A stretch of 64,000 nt of DNA from SZUA-22 sp963751695 (lineage in GTDB: Bacteria; Bacteroidota; Ignavibacteria; Ignavibacteriales; Melioribacteraceae). The notes under the pieces are model-generated. The model was not told the origin of the DNA and did not search any database. It saw nothing but the letters and a program-made list of their open reading frames with translations. Below, piece by piece: positions 27,782-35,428 of the stretch (positions are counted from its first letter, which is position 1; the number at the start of each line of letters is the position of its first letter). The stretch covers positions 868,001 through 932,000 of the forward strand of contig CAVVVP010000003.1 of assembly GCA_963751695.1 (NCBI GenBank). The letters are read 5' to 3'. A program made the translations under genes and the position numbers.

Positions 27782-27869
27782 ATAGAATCAGAGAGCAATG
27801 TCTTATTAAAAAGGCTATTCATAGTTAAGTACAATTTTCTTATTCGTTATCTATTGTGAATTACTGATT

Positions 27870-29264
27870 TCAATAATCCATTTTTAGAATCAATTCTTTT
27901 TCTTTTAAACCCAAACGCTCCAATCTTGAGCGCAAATGTCTCTCACTAATATTCAATTTTCGAGCAGCGGCACTTTGGTTGCCATCTGTAATTTTTAATG
28001 CTTCAGTAATCATTTCAATTTCAAAATATTTAAGCTTCTCTTCATAACCATTTTCTAGATTGTTAGGATCTAGGATCATTTTATCATGAGAAACATCTAC
28101 TTGAATTGGAAGATCGCTCATTGAAACTCTATCACTTCTGCAAAAAATAACTGCATGTTCGATTATGTTTTCTAATTCACGTACATTACCTGGAAAGTTA
28201 TACTTCATTAATTTATCGAGGGCCAAGTGATCAATACTTGAAATATCCTTTTCATTCAATTCAGAATATTTTTTGATAAAATGTTCAATCAAAAGGGGAA
28301 TATCGCCCTTGCGCTCTTTGAGGCTAGGTATCTTGACAGATACTACATTTAATCTGTAATATAGATCTTCCCTAAACTCACCATCCTCTATCATTTGTTC
28401 TAAATTTCTATGTGTAGCAGTTAGTATTCTTACATTTACATTCATTGGTTTACTGCTTCCAAGTCTCTGAATTTCTCCAAATTGAATTGCTCTTAGTAAT
28501 TTTACTTGAATTGATATTGGGATCTCGCCAACTTCATCAATAAAGAGCGTACCTCCATCAGCTTCCTCAAATCGACCGACTCGTTGATTTATTGCACCAG
28601 TAAAAGAACCTTTCTCGTGACCGAATAACTCGCTTTCCATTAAACTCTCTGAAAGTGAAGCAACATTAACCACTACAAATGGTTTTTCTTTTCTGTTACT
28701 AGCAAAGTGTATTGCTTTTGCTATTACTTCTTTTCCGGTTCCACTTTCGCCCCTGATCATAACAGTGGCCTTGCTGTTTGCGACTCTTCCAACAATATTA
28801 AGGATGTTTTCCATCTCACCGCTTTGGGAGATGATGGAATCGAATTTGAATTTTTCTTGCAACTGGTTGCGGAGTACTTCATTCTCTGATCTTAACAATC
28901 TTTTCTCAGCAATACGTTTAATCAGGTTCTCTAGTTCATCAAGATCAATGGGTTTTGTTAAATAATCATATGCTCCTTTCTTAATTATTCCAACAGCTTC
29001 ATCCACATTACCAAAAGCAGTAATCACCACAACGTCAATCAAAGGATTTATCTCTTTCGCTGCTTCTAAAACCTCAAGACCGTTTTTCTGAGGCATTCTG
29101 TAGTCTGTTAAGATTAAGTCAAATACATTCTCCTTAATCATTTTGATCCCGGTAGCACCATTGTTTGCCGTGTACACCTCATAACCACGACGAGCAAGAA
29201 AACTTTTTATTGAAGTTAAAATTGATTCTTCATCATCTATAATTAATATTGATAACTTGTTCAT
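27870..29264 (-). CDS. Sigma-54-dependent NtrC-family response regulator
   Basis: 464 residues: receiver (1-120, Asp about 54 in LILTDYRMPQ), AAA+ domain (about 145-380) with Walker A GESGTGKE, the sigma-54 contact loop as GSFTGA (usual GAFTGA, one substitution), GGTLFIDEVGE, and a Fis-type helix-turn-helix at the end (GNQSAAARKLNISERHLRSR). It activates sigma-54 promoters from distant sites. It follows the sensor kinase by 12 bases. A good sigma-54-like promoter with paired palindromes upstream lies at 32936-33056, a candidate target. Confidence 0.94.
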   Translation of the reverse strand: MNKLSILIIDDEESILTSIKSFLARRGYEVYTANNGATGIKMIKENVFDLILTDYRMPQKNGLEVLEAAKEINPLIDVVVITAFGNVDEAVGIIKKGAYDYLTKPIDLDELENLIKRIAEKRLLRSENEVLRNQLQEKFKFDSIISQSGEMENILNIVGRVANSKATVMIRGESGTGKEVIAKAIHFASNRKEKPFVVVNVASLSESLMESELFGHEKGSFTGAINQRVGRFEEADGGTLFIDEVGEIPISIQVKLLRAIQFGEIQRLGSSKPMNVNVRILTATHRNLEQMIEDGEFREDLYYRLNVVSVKIPSLKERKGDIPLLIEHFIKKYSELNEKDISSIDHLALDKLMKYNFPGNVRELENIIEHAVIFCRSDRVSMSDLPIQVDVSHDKMILDPNNLENGYEEKLKYFEIEMITEALKITDGNQSAAARKLNISERHLRSRLERLGLKEKELILKMDY

Positions 29265-29276
29265 TTCTAGCTGCCT

Positions 29277-31283
29277 TTACTTGATCTGTAATCTTATACT
29301 TATTGTTGTTCCATAATTTTCTTTACTTGCTATGCTGATGATGCCATTATGCTCTTGTATGATCCTTTGTATTACAGCAAGACCAATTCCAGTTCCAGAA
29401 GCCTTGGTAGTAAAGTAAAGATTAAATATTTTTTCTTCATTTTCTTTTGGAATGCCTGCACCATCATCTATTATATCAATAACCACTTCATTGTTTTTCT
29501 TGTGAATTTTAATTTTGATAATTCCATTTGACCCTATAGCATCAATGGAATTTTTAATTAGATTTATAAAAACTTGCTTAATTTTGCTTTGATCCCAGTT
29601 AACCTGCCCATCCCATTTCTGTTCTATGACTAGTTTGATTGATTTTTCTTCTAGCAGTGAATTATACTGCAGATTGATAGAATTGATTAACTCACTTAAT
29701 TCGAATGGTTCCTTTTTAATTGGTTCTGGTCTTGAAAACCTTAAGAAGTTTTCTATCGTCTCATTTATTCTTTTTACCTCTTTATAAACAATGCTAGAAA
29801 GGGAATGATACTCTTCTTTATTTTCTAACGGCTCGAAATCTTTGTCCAATTGTTGAACGATAGTCGCAATTGAGTTTAGTGGATTACGAATTTCATGCGC
29901 AACTCCAGAAGCTAGTTCTCCCATCGCATTCATCCGATCTTTTCGTGCAACTTGATTCTCCAATTTTTTTATATCAGTAAGGTCTTTAATAATTAGCACG
30001 AGTATTGGTTGTTCTTGGTCATTTTTAAATTCACTCTTCGAAATAAGTAGGTGCTTCTTCTCTCCACTGATCTGACACTCAACTTGTTGAATTCTATTTG
30101 AATCAAATAATTTTTCTGTAGGAATTTGATCTCTGAATTTACTTTCCAATTGTGTGTTTATTATCAATTCATATTCAAAATTAAATAGCTTTAGTGCAGC
30201 ATTGTTTATTTCTTTGATTATATGTTCTTGATCGACTACAATTATGGCATCACTCACATTTTCCGTGAGTTTGTTTGAATACGTTTCAATGTTTTTGAAT
30301 TGTTTTTTTACAACATCAAGATTTTTTCTAACAAAGGATAGGACAAGCATTACAGTACCAAATAGAAATAAAATTATTCCATAAATAATAATTCTTCGAT
30401 TTAGTCTTTGGTTGATCTGATCCAATGGTTCTAGACTTAGCCCAATCCTATAAAGTCCAATTACCTCTCCCATCAATGCAAATGGATGAACAGCTTCAAA
30501 GACTTCAACTTCACCAAATTTATTAATTCTCCAAGCAAAGGTTGAATCTAACATAGAATTTTTGAGAAATGGGGTATCCTCAATATAGTCTAGTTCTTCC
30601 GTGAGCCCAGAGCCAGCAATTATTCCATCGGGCCCTTCTAGTGCAGCATAGACAACATCATTATTTTCAGTAAGCCTTTTAATTAAAACTCCAAAACCAA
30701 TCCTTTTTCTGAACTTGAGTAATTCCTGAGCTTCAAGGTTTAGAACAATTGCTTCATTATTAGTACTTGCAATGGCCACGACATATCTCAGAGATTCTTC
30801 TTCTCGTGCTTTTTTCATACCTATTATTAAAGTATCTGTATCATCCAAGAAGATTGGATTAAGATAGTTTTTAATATACTCAGGTGAGGGATCTCCATGT
30901 ATTCTTTCTAAATTACTAGAGTACATTTTGATCCCTTTGTTACTGAAGATATTTATTCTATGTATCTCGTTTTCAGTGGCAATTCTATTTAAAATAGTAT
31001 TACTAATTTTATTCTTTTCCAGCAGGATTTTAACCGCATTAGCGTTGTTCAACAACCTCTTCTGAATCTCTTCTTCAACTTCGTTCGATGCGTAAAGTAC
31101 TTCTTCTGATGAAATCAGAATCATTTCAAGAAGAGAATGCGATTCACTGGTCATTAGATCAAAGAGTTCTTTCTTACTCTGATTTAACTCGTAATACGTA
31201 GATATGATAACCAGTGTGGTAATTGCAATAAATGTAGCAATTAAAATTGAGGGCTTGTTAAATATGTTTTGCATTTTCTTCAA
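29277..31283 (-). CDS. NtrY/ZraS-like membrane sensor histidine kinase
   Basis: 668 residues: membrane helix (about 13-31), a large extracytoplasmic sensor region to a second helix (about 297-317), a PAS domain (about 335-440), HisKA with GVAHEIRNPLNS (His about 463) and an ATPase domain with NLIKNSIDAIG, DDGAGIP and GTGIGLAVIQRI. It lies 12 bases upstream of the NtrC-type regulator gene and forms its two-component system. The periplasmic sensor domain is of unknown specificity; context suggests a signal tied to respiration. Confidence 0.93.
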   Translation of the reverse strand: MKKMQNIFNKPSILIATFIAITTLVIISTYYELNQSKKELFDLMTSESHSLLEMILISSEEVLYASNEVEEEIQKRLLNNANAVKILLEKNKISNTILNRIATENEIHRINIFSNKGIKMYSSNLERIHGDPSPEYIKNYLNPIFLDDTDTLIIGMKKAREEESLRYVVAIASTNNEAIVLNLEAQELLKFRKRIGFGVLIKRLTENNDVVYAALEGPDGIIAGSGLTEELDYIEDTPFLKNSMLDSTFAWRINKFGEVEVFEAVHPFALMGEVIGLYRIGLSLEPLDQINQRLNRRIIIYGIILFLFGTVMLVLSFVRKNLDVVKKQFKNIETYSNKLTENVSDAIIVVDQEHIIKEINNAALKLFNFEYELIINTQLESKFRDQIPTEKLFDSNRIQQVECQISGEKKHLLISKSEFKNDQEQPILVLIIKDLTDIKKLENQVARKDRMNAMGELASGVAHEIRNPLNSIATIVQQLDKDFEPLENKEEYHSLSSIVYKEVKRINETIENFLRFSRPEPIKKEPFELSELINSINLQYNSLLEEKSIKLVIEQKWDGQVNWDQSKIKQVFINLIKNSIDAIGSNGIIKIKIHKKNNEVVIDIIDDGAGIPKENEEKIFNLYFTTKASGTGIGLAVIQRIIQEHNGIISIASKENYGTTISIRLQIK

Positions 31284-31350
31284 TTATTTCAGAAGCCTAT
31301 TCTTCAAATATAAAAATCTTTTGTGCGCAATTATTTTTATGATAAAAATG

Positions 31351-32460
31351 TTAAAATTGGAATCCTAGTCCAAACGACAAATAATTGCTTTCATAATCAA
31401 AATAGTAACTATTGGATTTATTATTTATAAGATAAAAATTCAATGACAGATTTATTGCAGAGCCACTTTCACTATTTAGTGAGAAAGATTTAGTTAAAGA
31501 GGCTGAGATATTGCTTTGATCATCAATTCTGATTTCGTCCTCATTGTACTCTGATTCAGAGAGATAAATTCCTTGTGAGGGATAGATCTTATGAAAATAG
31601 TAATACCTAAGTCTTAAAATGAATTCACTTGGAAAAACTTGAGTTAACATAATTCCAGTAGAATACCCTTCTTGACTAATGGGATCATCGTATAATTCCA
31701 TTTCGCCATATGTTGACTCAAATAGACTAGCTCCAAATCCACTTCCAGAAAGAATCTTCTTCAGGTTTACATTTAACGCTAATCCAGTATTTTCAAATAA
31801 TGACTGTGCTACTCGGCCGTTGAATACAATTTGCGAAACATTTACATTTTCAAGATCATAGTTGACCGTGGTATCTTCAGTGGAATTATAATCTTTAAAT
31901 CCCTTATAATTAAATGTAAAGGATCCGATGAGTGTAGTTCTTGTCTCAAATCCTTTAGATGCTGTTAGATTTCCTGAAAGCACCCAATTATTAAAATCGT
32001 TAAGGTTTGAATAATTCATGGCACTAATGAAAATATTGGAACTCCACCTCAGGTTGAGGAAATTAAAAGATTTATTTAGATAACCCACAAAATTCTGATA
32101 GTCGAAGTAATTGTTTGCTTCCTTATTAATCCTTTGTTCAAAATATACTCCCCATTTAATATCTTCAGTACCCCCATATAAACCGAGCTGATGCCAGTAG
32201 TATGTAATGTCTGAAGATTCCATAAATGAATTATAACTTCCATAATAAAGTATATTTAACTTCTCAAATTCTTTTTGAATTCCAATATCGAATGTGGAAA
32301 TAAAATCACTATAAGGATTAACTGACCTAAAAGGATTACTATTGTATTCCTGAGTAGTAGCAAGAGAAAAACTCCACTGTGCAACAATGGAGCTAGAAAT
32401 TAGTAACTGAATCAGCAATAAGCTAAAAATGAGAAATTGCCTATCCCTATTTCCAATCAC
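31351..32460 (-). CDS. Predicted outer-membrane beta-barrel protein
   Basis: 369 residues with signal peptide (about 9-27, ending SIVAQ) and alternating amphipathic strands to a terminal LSFGLGFQF (C-terminal Phe). I recognise no named family. Its start overlaps the stop of the Gly/Asp-rich protein gene (ATGA type overlap at 32457-32460), so both are cotranslated. It lies just upstream of the NtrC-type kinase gene in the same direction. Confidence 0.65.
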   Translation of the reverse strand: MIGNRDRQFLIFSLLLIQLLISSSIVAQWSFSLATTQEYNSNPFRSVNPYSDFISTFDIGIQKEFEKLNILYYGSYNSFMESSDITYYWHQLGLYGGTEDIKWGVYFEQRINKEANNYFDYQNFVGYLNKSFNFLNLRWSSNIFISAMNYSNLNDFNNWVLSGNLTASKGFETRTTLIGSFTFNYKGFKDYNSTEDTTVNYDLENVNVSQIVFNGRVAQSLFENTGLALNVNLKKILSGSGFGASLFESTYGEMELYDDPISQEGYSTGIMLTQVFPSEFILRLRYYYFHKIYPSQGIYLSESEYNEDEIRIDDQSNISASLTKSFSLNSESGSAINLSLNFYLINNKSNSYYFDYESNYLSFGLGFQF

Positions 32461-32906
32461 CCACCACCTCGACCATTACCGCTTCCTTTTCCCTTACCTT
32501 TCCCTTTGTCCTGAGCTGATCCATTATTTTGTTGTCCAGATCCATCTTGTGGTTTTAGATTTAGATCGCCACCTTGATATCTATACATTCTTTCACTTTT
32601 ACCACCCTGCATCATCATATTATCATTAATTCCATCTCCATCCATATCAACATATTCATTAGAGCGATTCTTTTTCATTTTAATATAATCTGAATCTAAA
32701 CCGTTGGGTATTCCATCTCCGTCGTGATCAGGAGCATTGTCATTGTAGCCATCACCATCGTTATCAACAAATGTTTTTGAGTGTTCTTTGTTATCCTTTT
32801 CTGTTTTATTACTGGTTGCATTTGTTGAATCTTGAGCAACCAAAACTGTAGAAAGGAAAGCAGTTGCTAATAGTAGAAAAATGATTTTTGAAATTTTATA
32901 ATTCAT
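32457..32906 (-). CDS. Secreted Gly-Asp-Gly calcium-repeat protein
   Basis: 149 residues with signal peptide (about 7-24, LVAQ). The mature chain has thrombospondin type-3/EF-hand-like calcium loops (DNDGDGYNDNAPDHDGDGIPN, DMDGDGINDN), then a Gln/Gly section containing LKPQDGSG, and a Lys-Gly tail GKGKGKGSGNGRGGG. The function is unknown. It is similar in plan to the 33136 protein, so the two are probably paralogues. A sigma-54-like promoter lies 30-45 bases upstream. Confidence 0.7.
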   Translation of the reverse strand: MNYKISKIIFLLLATAFLSTVLVAQDSTNATSNKTEKDNKEHSKTFVDNDGDGYNDNAPDHDGDGIPNGLDSDYIKMKKNRSNEYVDMDGDGINDNMMMQGGKSERMYRYQGGDLNLKPQDGSGQQNNGSAQDKGKGKGKGSGNGRGGG

Positions 32907-32935
32907 AATGTACTCTCTCTTGTTATGACTATTAG

Positions 32936-32951
32936 TGCAAACTAAATGCCA
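32936..32951 (-). promoter_or_regulatory. Sigma-54-like promoter of the Gly-Asp-Gly gene
   Basis: On the minus strand TGGCAT-N5-TTGCA matches the -24/-12 sigma-54 consensus (GG and GC ten bases apart). It sits 30-45 bases before the start at 32906. A second, poorer TGGCAC-led element lies at 32972-32986. Confidence 0.65.
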
Positions 32952-33020
32952 TTAACTATTTATTATTATGTTTGAAAACTGTGCCAATTCAATGTTATTA
33001 AAATTCACCAAAATAAAAAA

Positions 33021-33056
33021 CGACCATATGGTCGAAAATTTACGACTAAAAGGTCG
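33021..33056. promoter_or_regulatory. Paired CGAC-N6-GTCG palindromes (candidate enhancer sites)
   Basis: Two palindromes, CGACCATATGGTCG (33021-33034) and CGACTAAAAGGTCG (33043-33056), are spaced exactly 22 bases centre to centre, so they lie on the same face of the helix. They are 70-120 bases upstream of the sigma-54-like promoter, as expected for NtrC-type activator sites. Confidence 0.6.
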
Positions 33057-33135
33057 AATATGCAAAATTTAAGGCTTTCTTTACTAATAAAAAAGGGAGT
33101 TAAAAACTCCCTTTTAATACTTTGATTCTAATTGA

Positions 33136-33516
33136 TTATTTTCCGCCGCGTCTTCCTTTTCCCTGTGAACCAGTTCCATCACAATTTCCAGTTCCATCTC
33201 CACCACCAAGTTTTCTACCGAATCCTGTTCCATCCTGTGGTCTCAATCCACTTCCATCACCATAACCGTTACCTGTACCGTCACCATCCCCATTTTGACT
33301 TCGTATATTTTTTCTATTACGATTCATGACTTTCTTTGCTTCTTGGTTCTCCTTTCCGAAATTATCGCAAATACCATCGCCATCTAGATCAATCCACTTT
33401 GAATCGAATCTATACTTGTTCTGACCTTTTCCGTCCGGATTTTGTTGAGCAAAAGTTGTTGTGGTTAGAAGTGCTAGAACCATCAATGCTGCAAATAAAT
33501 AAATTAAGTTTTTCAT
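33136..33516 (-). CDS. Secreted Gly-Asp-Gly protein, paralogue of the 32457 product
   Basis: 126 residues, signal peptide (about 5-23, FAQ). One calcium-type loop (WIDLDGDGICDN), then low-complexity GDGDGTGNGYGDGSG, the LRPQDGTGFG motif shared with the neighbouring LKPQDGSG, and a basic Gly-rich end. The function is unknown. Upstream it has TGGCAC with a weak -12 (33567-33582) and its own pair of CGAC-N6-GTCG-type sites, so it is likely in the same regulon as the 32457 gene. Confidence 0.7.
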   Translation of the reverse strand: MKNLIYLFAALMVLALLTTTTFAQQNPDGKGQNKYRFDSKWIDLDGDGICDNFGKENQEAKKVMNRNRKNIRSQNGDGDGTGNGYGDGSGLRPQDGTGFGRKLGGGDGTGNCDGTGSQGKGRRGGK

Positions 33517-33566
33517 TGTGTTACCTCGCTATTGGTTTTTGTTAATTAAATTGTCACTATCTATTT

Positions 33567-33582
33567 ATTAACTATTGTGCCA
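33567..33582 (-). promoter_or_regulatory. Degenerate sigma-54-like element
   Basis: TGGCAC-N5-TTAA on the minus strand keeps the -24 GG but not the -12 GC. It lies about 50-65 bases before the start at 33516. It is supported mainly by resemblance to the neighbouring gene's promoter region. Confidence 0.35.
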
Positions 33583-33645
33583 ATGTAATTTTGTTGCTTT
33601 TTCTGCAAAAATCTAAGAAAAGAAAGAATCGGTCAATTTGTTTTT

Positions 33646-33680
33646 CAACATGCTAGTCGAAGTAGTCGACACAAGCGTCG
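33646..33680. promoter_or_regulatory. Second pair of CGAC-N6-GTCG-type palindromes
   Basis: CGACACAAGCGTCG (33667-33680) is a full site; CAACATGCTAGTCG (33646-33659) matches with one change. Centres are 21 bases apart. The pair lies about 130-165 bases upstream of the 33516 start, mirroring the arrangement at 33021-33056. Confidence 0.5.
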
Positions 33681-33770
33681 AGAAATTCTACTCTATATAT
33701 AACCCTGACCAAAACAAGGTTTGACTATTTATATTAATTTTGAATTGTAAACATTACGAACAATCTATTT

Positions 33771-33809
33771 AAGGTGAGAAGAACTTAGCTGAGACTTCTC
33801 ACCTTTTTT
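33771..33809 (+). terminator. Orphan Rho-independent terminator
   Basis: AAGGTGAGAAG pairs with CTTCTCACCTT (11 bp) around a loop with GCTG, then TTTT follows. No plus-strand gene ends before it, so it may end a small RNA starting near 33600-33700 or insulate the pectin operon. Confidence 0.7.
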
Positions 33810-33972
33810 ATATAATAATGGATATAAATTTCATTTTTGAATCTTCCAATTAGGTTTGAAAAATTTTGATTATTGAAATATTAAAAGCAGTACTTTGATT
33901 AATACGTTAATTGTAATTAGTCTTTGCTTTGTCCTTGAAAACCAGTGAGTTTTGACTTAATTTTATAGTTAG

Positions 33973-33995
33973 CAATACAGTTAACAATACAGTTA
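33973..33995. repeat. Tandem direct repeat in the PL10 promoter region
   Basis: CAATACAGTTA occurs at 33973-33983 and 33985-33995, a 12-base period, 15-37 bases upstream of the PL10 start. It could be a regulator site in the leader. Confidence 0.45.
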
Positions 33996-34009
33996 TCGAT
34001 TTAGTGATT

Positions 34010-35161
34010 ATGATGAAGAAAAATAATACCCTCCTAGAAATTATTTTATTTGTTTCAGTTTTTATTCCATCCCTAATTTTCGGGCAATTAGATACAATAC
34101 GTTTTTATGATAGTGCACACCACTGGTATGATATTAATGACGCTCATCGAGTGATCAATCCTCTTTCCGACAGACCCCAATACAGTAGTTTAGAGATAGA
34201 AAAGATTGCTGATAATATTTTATTATTCCAAAAAGATAATGGAGGGTGGGCAAAGAATTATGATATGCAGGCTATTCTAAGTTTTGAACAAGTTGATAAA
34301 GTAATTAAAGCTAAAGGAGTTTTAAATACTACTTTTGATAACGGTGCGACACATTCTCAAACTGGTTATCTTGCAGAGGTATTCCTTAAAACTCGGAAAG
34401 AAAAGTATAGAGAGGCTTTCATAAAAGGTGTTGAATATATTTTAAGTTCTCAGTACAGCAATGGGGGATGGCCCCAATATTTCCCTGACACTAGTGGATA
34501 TAGAAAGTATATAACTTTCAATGATGGTGCAATGATCGGCATAATGCAGCTTCTGTACAGAATTGTTAGCACTAATTCTTTATATGAATTTATTCCAAAG
34601 GAATTAATTATAAGGATTGAAATTGCATTTAAAAAAGGTTTAGAATGTATACTTAATTTACAAATTATTGAAAATAATAAACTTTTAGTTTGGTGCCAAC
34701 AACATGATAATGTAACTTTAGAGCCGCAAAATGCAAGAACCTTTGAACCTGCATCAATTTGTAATGGAGAAAGCTCAGAGATTGTTCTGTTTCTTATGCA
34801 ATTAGAAAATCCCAATGATAGAATAATTAATTCCGTTAAGAATGCTGTTAAATGGTTTGAAGAATCTGCAATCAATGGTATTCGAGTTGAGAGAGTTAAT
34901 GCTCCTAAGATTGATTTTCAATACCATACTTCAACCTGGGATAGAGTATTAGTACAAGATGAAGATGCACCTAGAATATGGACAAGATTCTACGAATTGA
35001 AAACGCATGTACCAATGTTTTGCCGAAGAGATGGAAGAGTAGTATACAAATTATCTGAAGTAGCTAGAGAAAGGCGAACCGGTTATTCTTGGTATCATTA
35101 TGCACCAGAGAGAGTATTAGAAGAATATCTAATTTGGAGAGTTAAATGGAAAGTAGATTAA
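34010..35161 (+). CDS. pelA: PL10-family pectate lyase, secreted
   Basis: About 383 residues (ATG at 34010 or 34013; GTG at 34004 also in frame). A signal peptide ends near IFGQ. PL10 hallmarks are DNGGWAKNYD, LNTTFDNGATHSQ, SNGGWPQYFP, ITFNDGAM and the later FQYHTSTWDR region with basic residues. The enzyme cleaves polygalacturonate by beta-elimination, giving unsaturated oligosaccharides that match the GH105 enzyme downstream. First gene of the pectin locus; direct repeats and a symmetric site upstream suggest regulation. There is no T9SS tail, so it is probably periplasmic. Confidence 0.88.
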   Translation: MMKKNNTLLEIILFVSVFIPSLIFGQLDTIRFYDSAHHWYDINDAHRVINPLSDRPQYSSLEIEKIADNILLFQKDNGGWAKNYDMQAILSFEQVDKVIKAKGVLNTTFDNGATHSQTGYLAEVFLKTRKEKYREAFIKGVEYILSSQYSNGGWPQYFPDTSGYRKYITFNDGAMIGIMQLLYRIVSTNSLYEFIPKELIIRIEIAFKKGLECILNLQIIENNKLLVWCQQHDNVTLEPQNARTFEPASICNGESSEIVLFLMQLENPNDRIINSVKNAVKWFEESAINGIRVERVNAPKIDFQYHTSTWDRVLVQDEDAPRIWTRFYELKTHVPMFCRRDGRVVYKLSEVARERRTGYSWYHYAPERVLEEYLIWRVKWKVD

Positions 35162-35378
35162 AGTTAAATGCTCATCATTGGATTTCCACATTCACATAAT
35201 TGAAGCGGTATCCCAAAAGGGATCTCTCAACATAAATAAGTGAGATCAATCTTCTAATCGGATTTCTTCCCAAAGAGTTACTTTAGAGTCAAGCAATAAT
35301 TTTTAGCTAAAGAAAAAAAACCTTGACAAATATAAATATTTTTTCGAACTTACTAAAGCGATTAAGTAATGGTTACAG

Positions 35379-35390
35379 TTAGCGCTAAAG
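35379..35390. promoter_or_regulatory. Candidate LacI-family operator before the TonB receptor gene
   Basis: TTAGCGCTAA is a perfect 10-bp palindrome centred on CG, as in LacI-family operators, about 40 bases upstream of the likely start at 35429. A similar GTTACGGCTAAAG occurs upstream of the lacI-type gene at 41743. A related TTTAGCTAAA lies at 35302-35311. Confidence 0.45.
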
Positions 35391-35428
35391 TAAAGCAAAA
35401 ATTTACTAATAAAGCAGCAGCAAGCAAT

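Larger units (their letters stand above)
33517..34009. other. Intergenic control region between the cytochrome and pectin regions
   Basis: No coding frame is seen in these 493 bases. The stretch holds the promoter and paired palindromes of the 33516 gene, a terminator-like hairpin (33771-33805) on the plus strand with no obvious upstream plus-strand gene, a symmetric ATTAATACGTTAAT (33898-33911), and a tandem direct repeat just before the PL10 gene. Confidence 0.6.

Noticed and set aside
35369..35428. Longer N-terminus of the TonB receptor
   Set aside because: It would place 20 charged residues before a normal signal peptide and put a palindromic operator inside the coding region; ATG 35429 is preferred.
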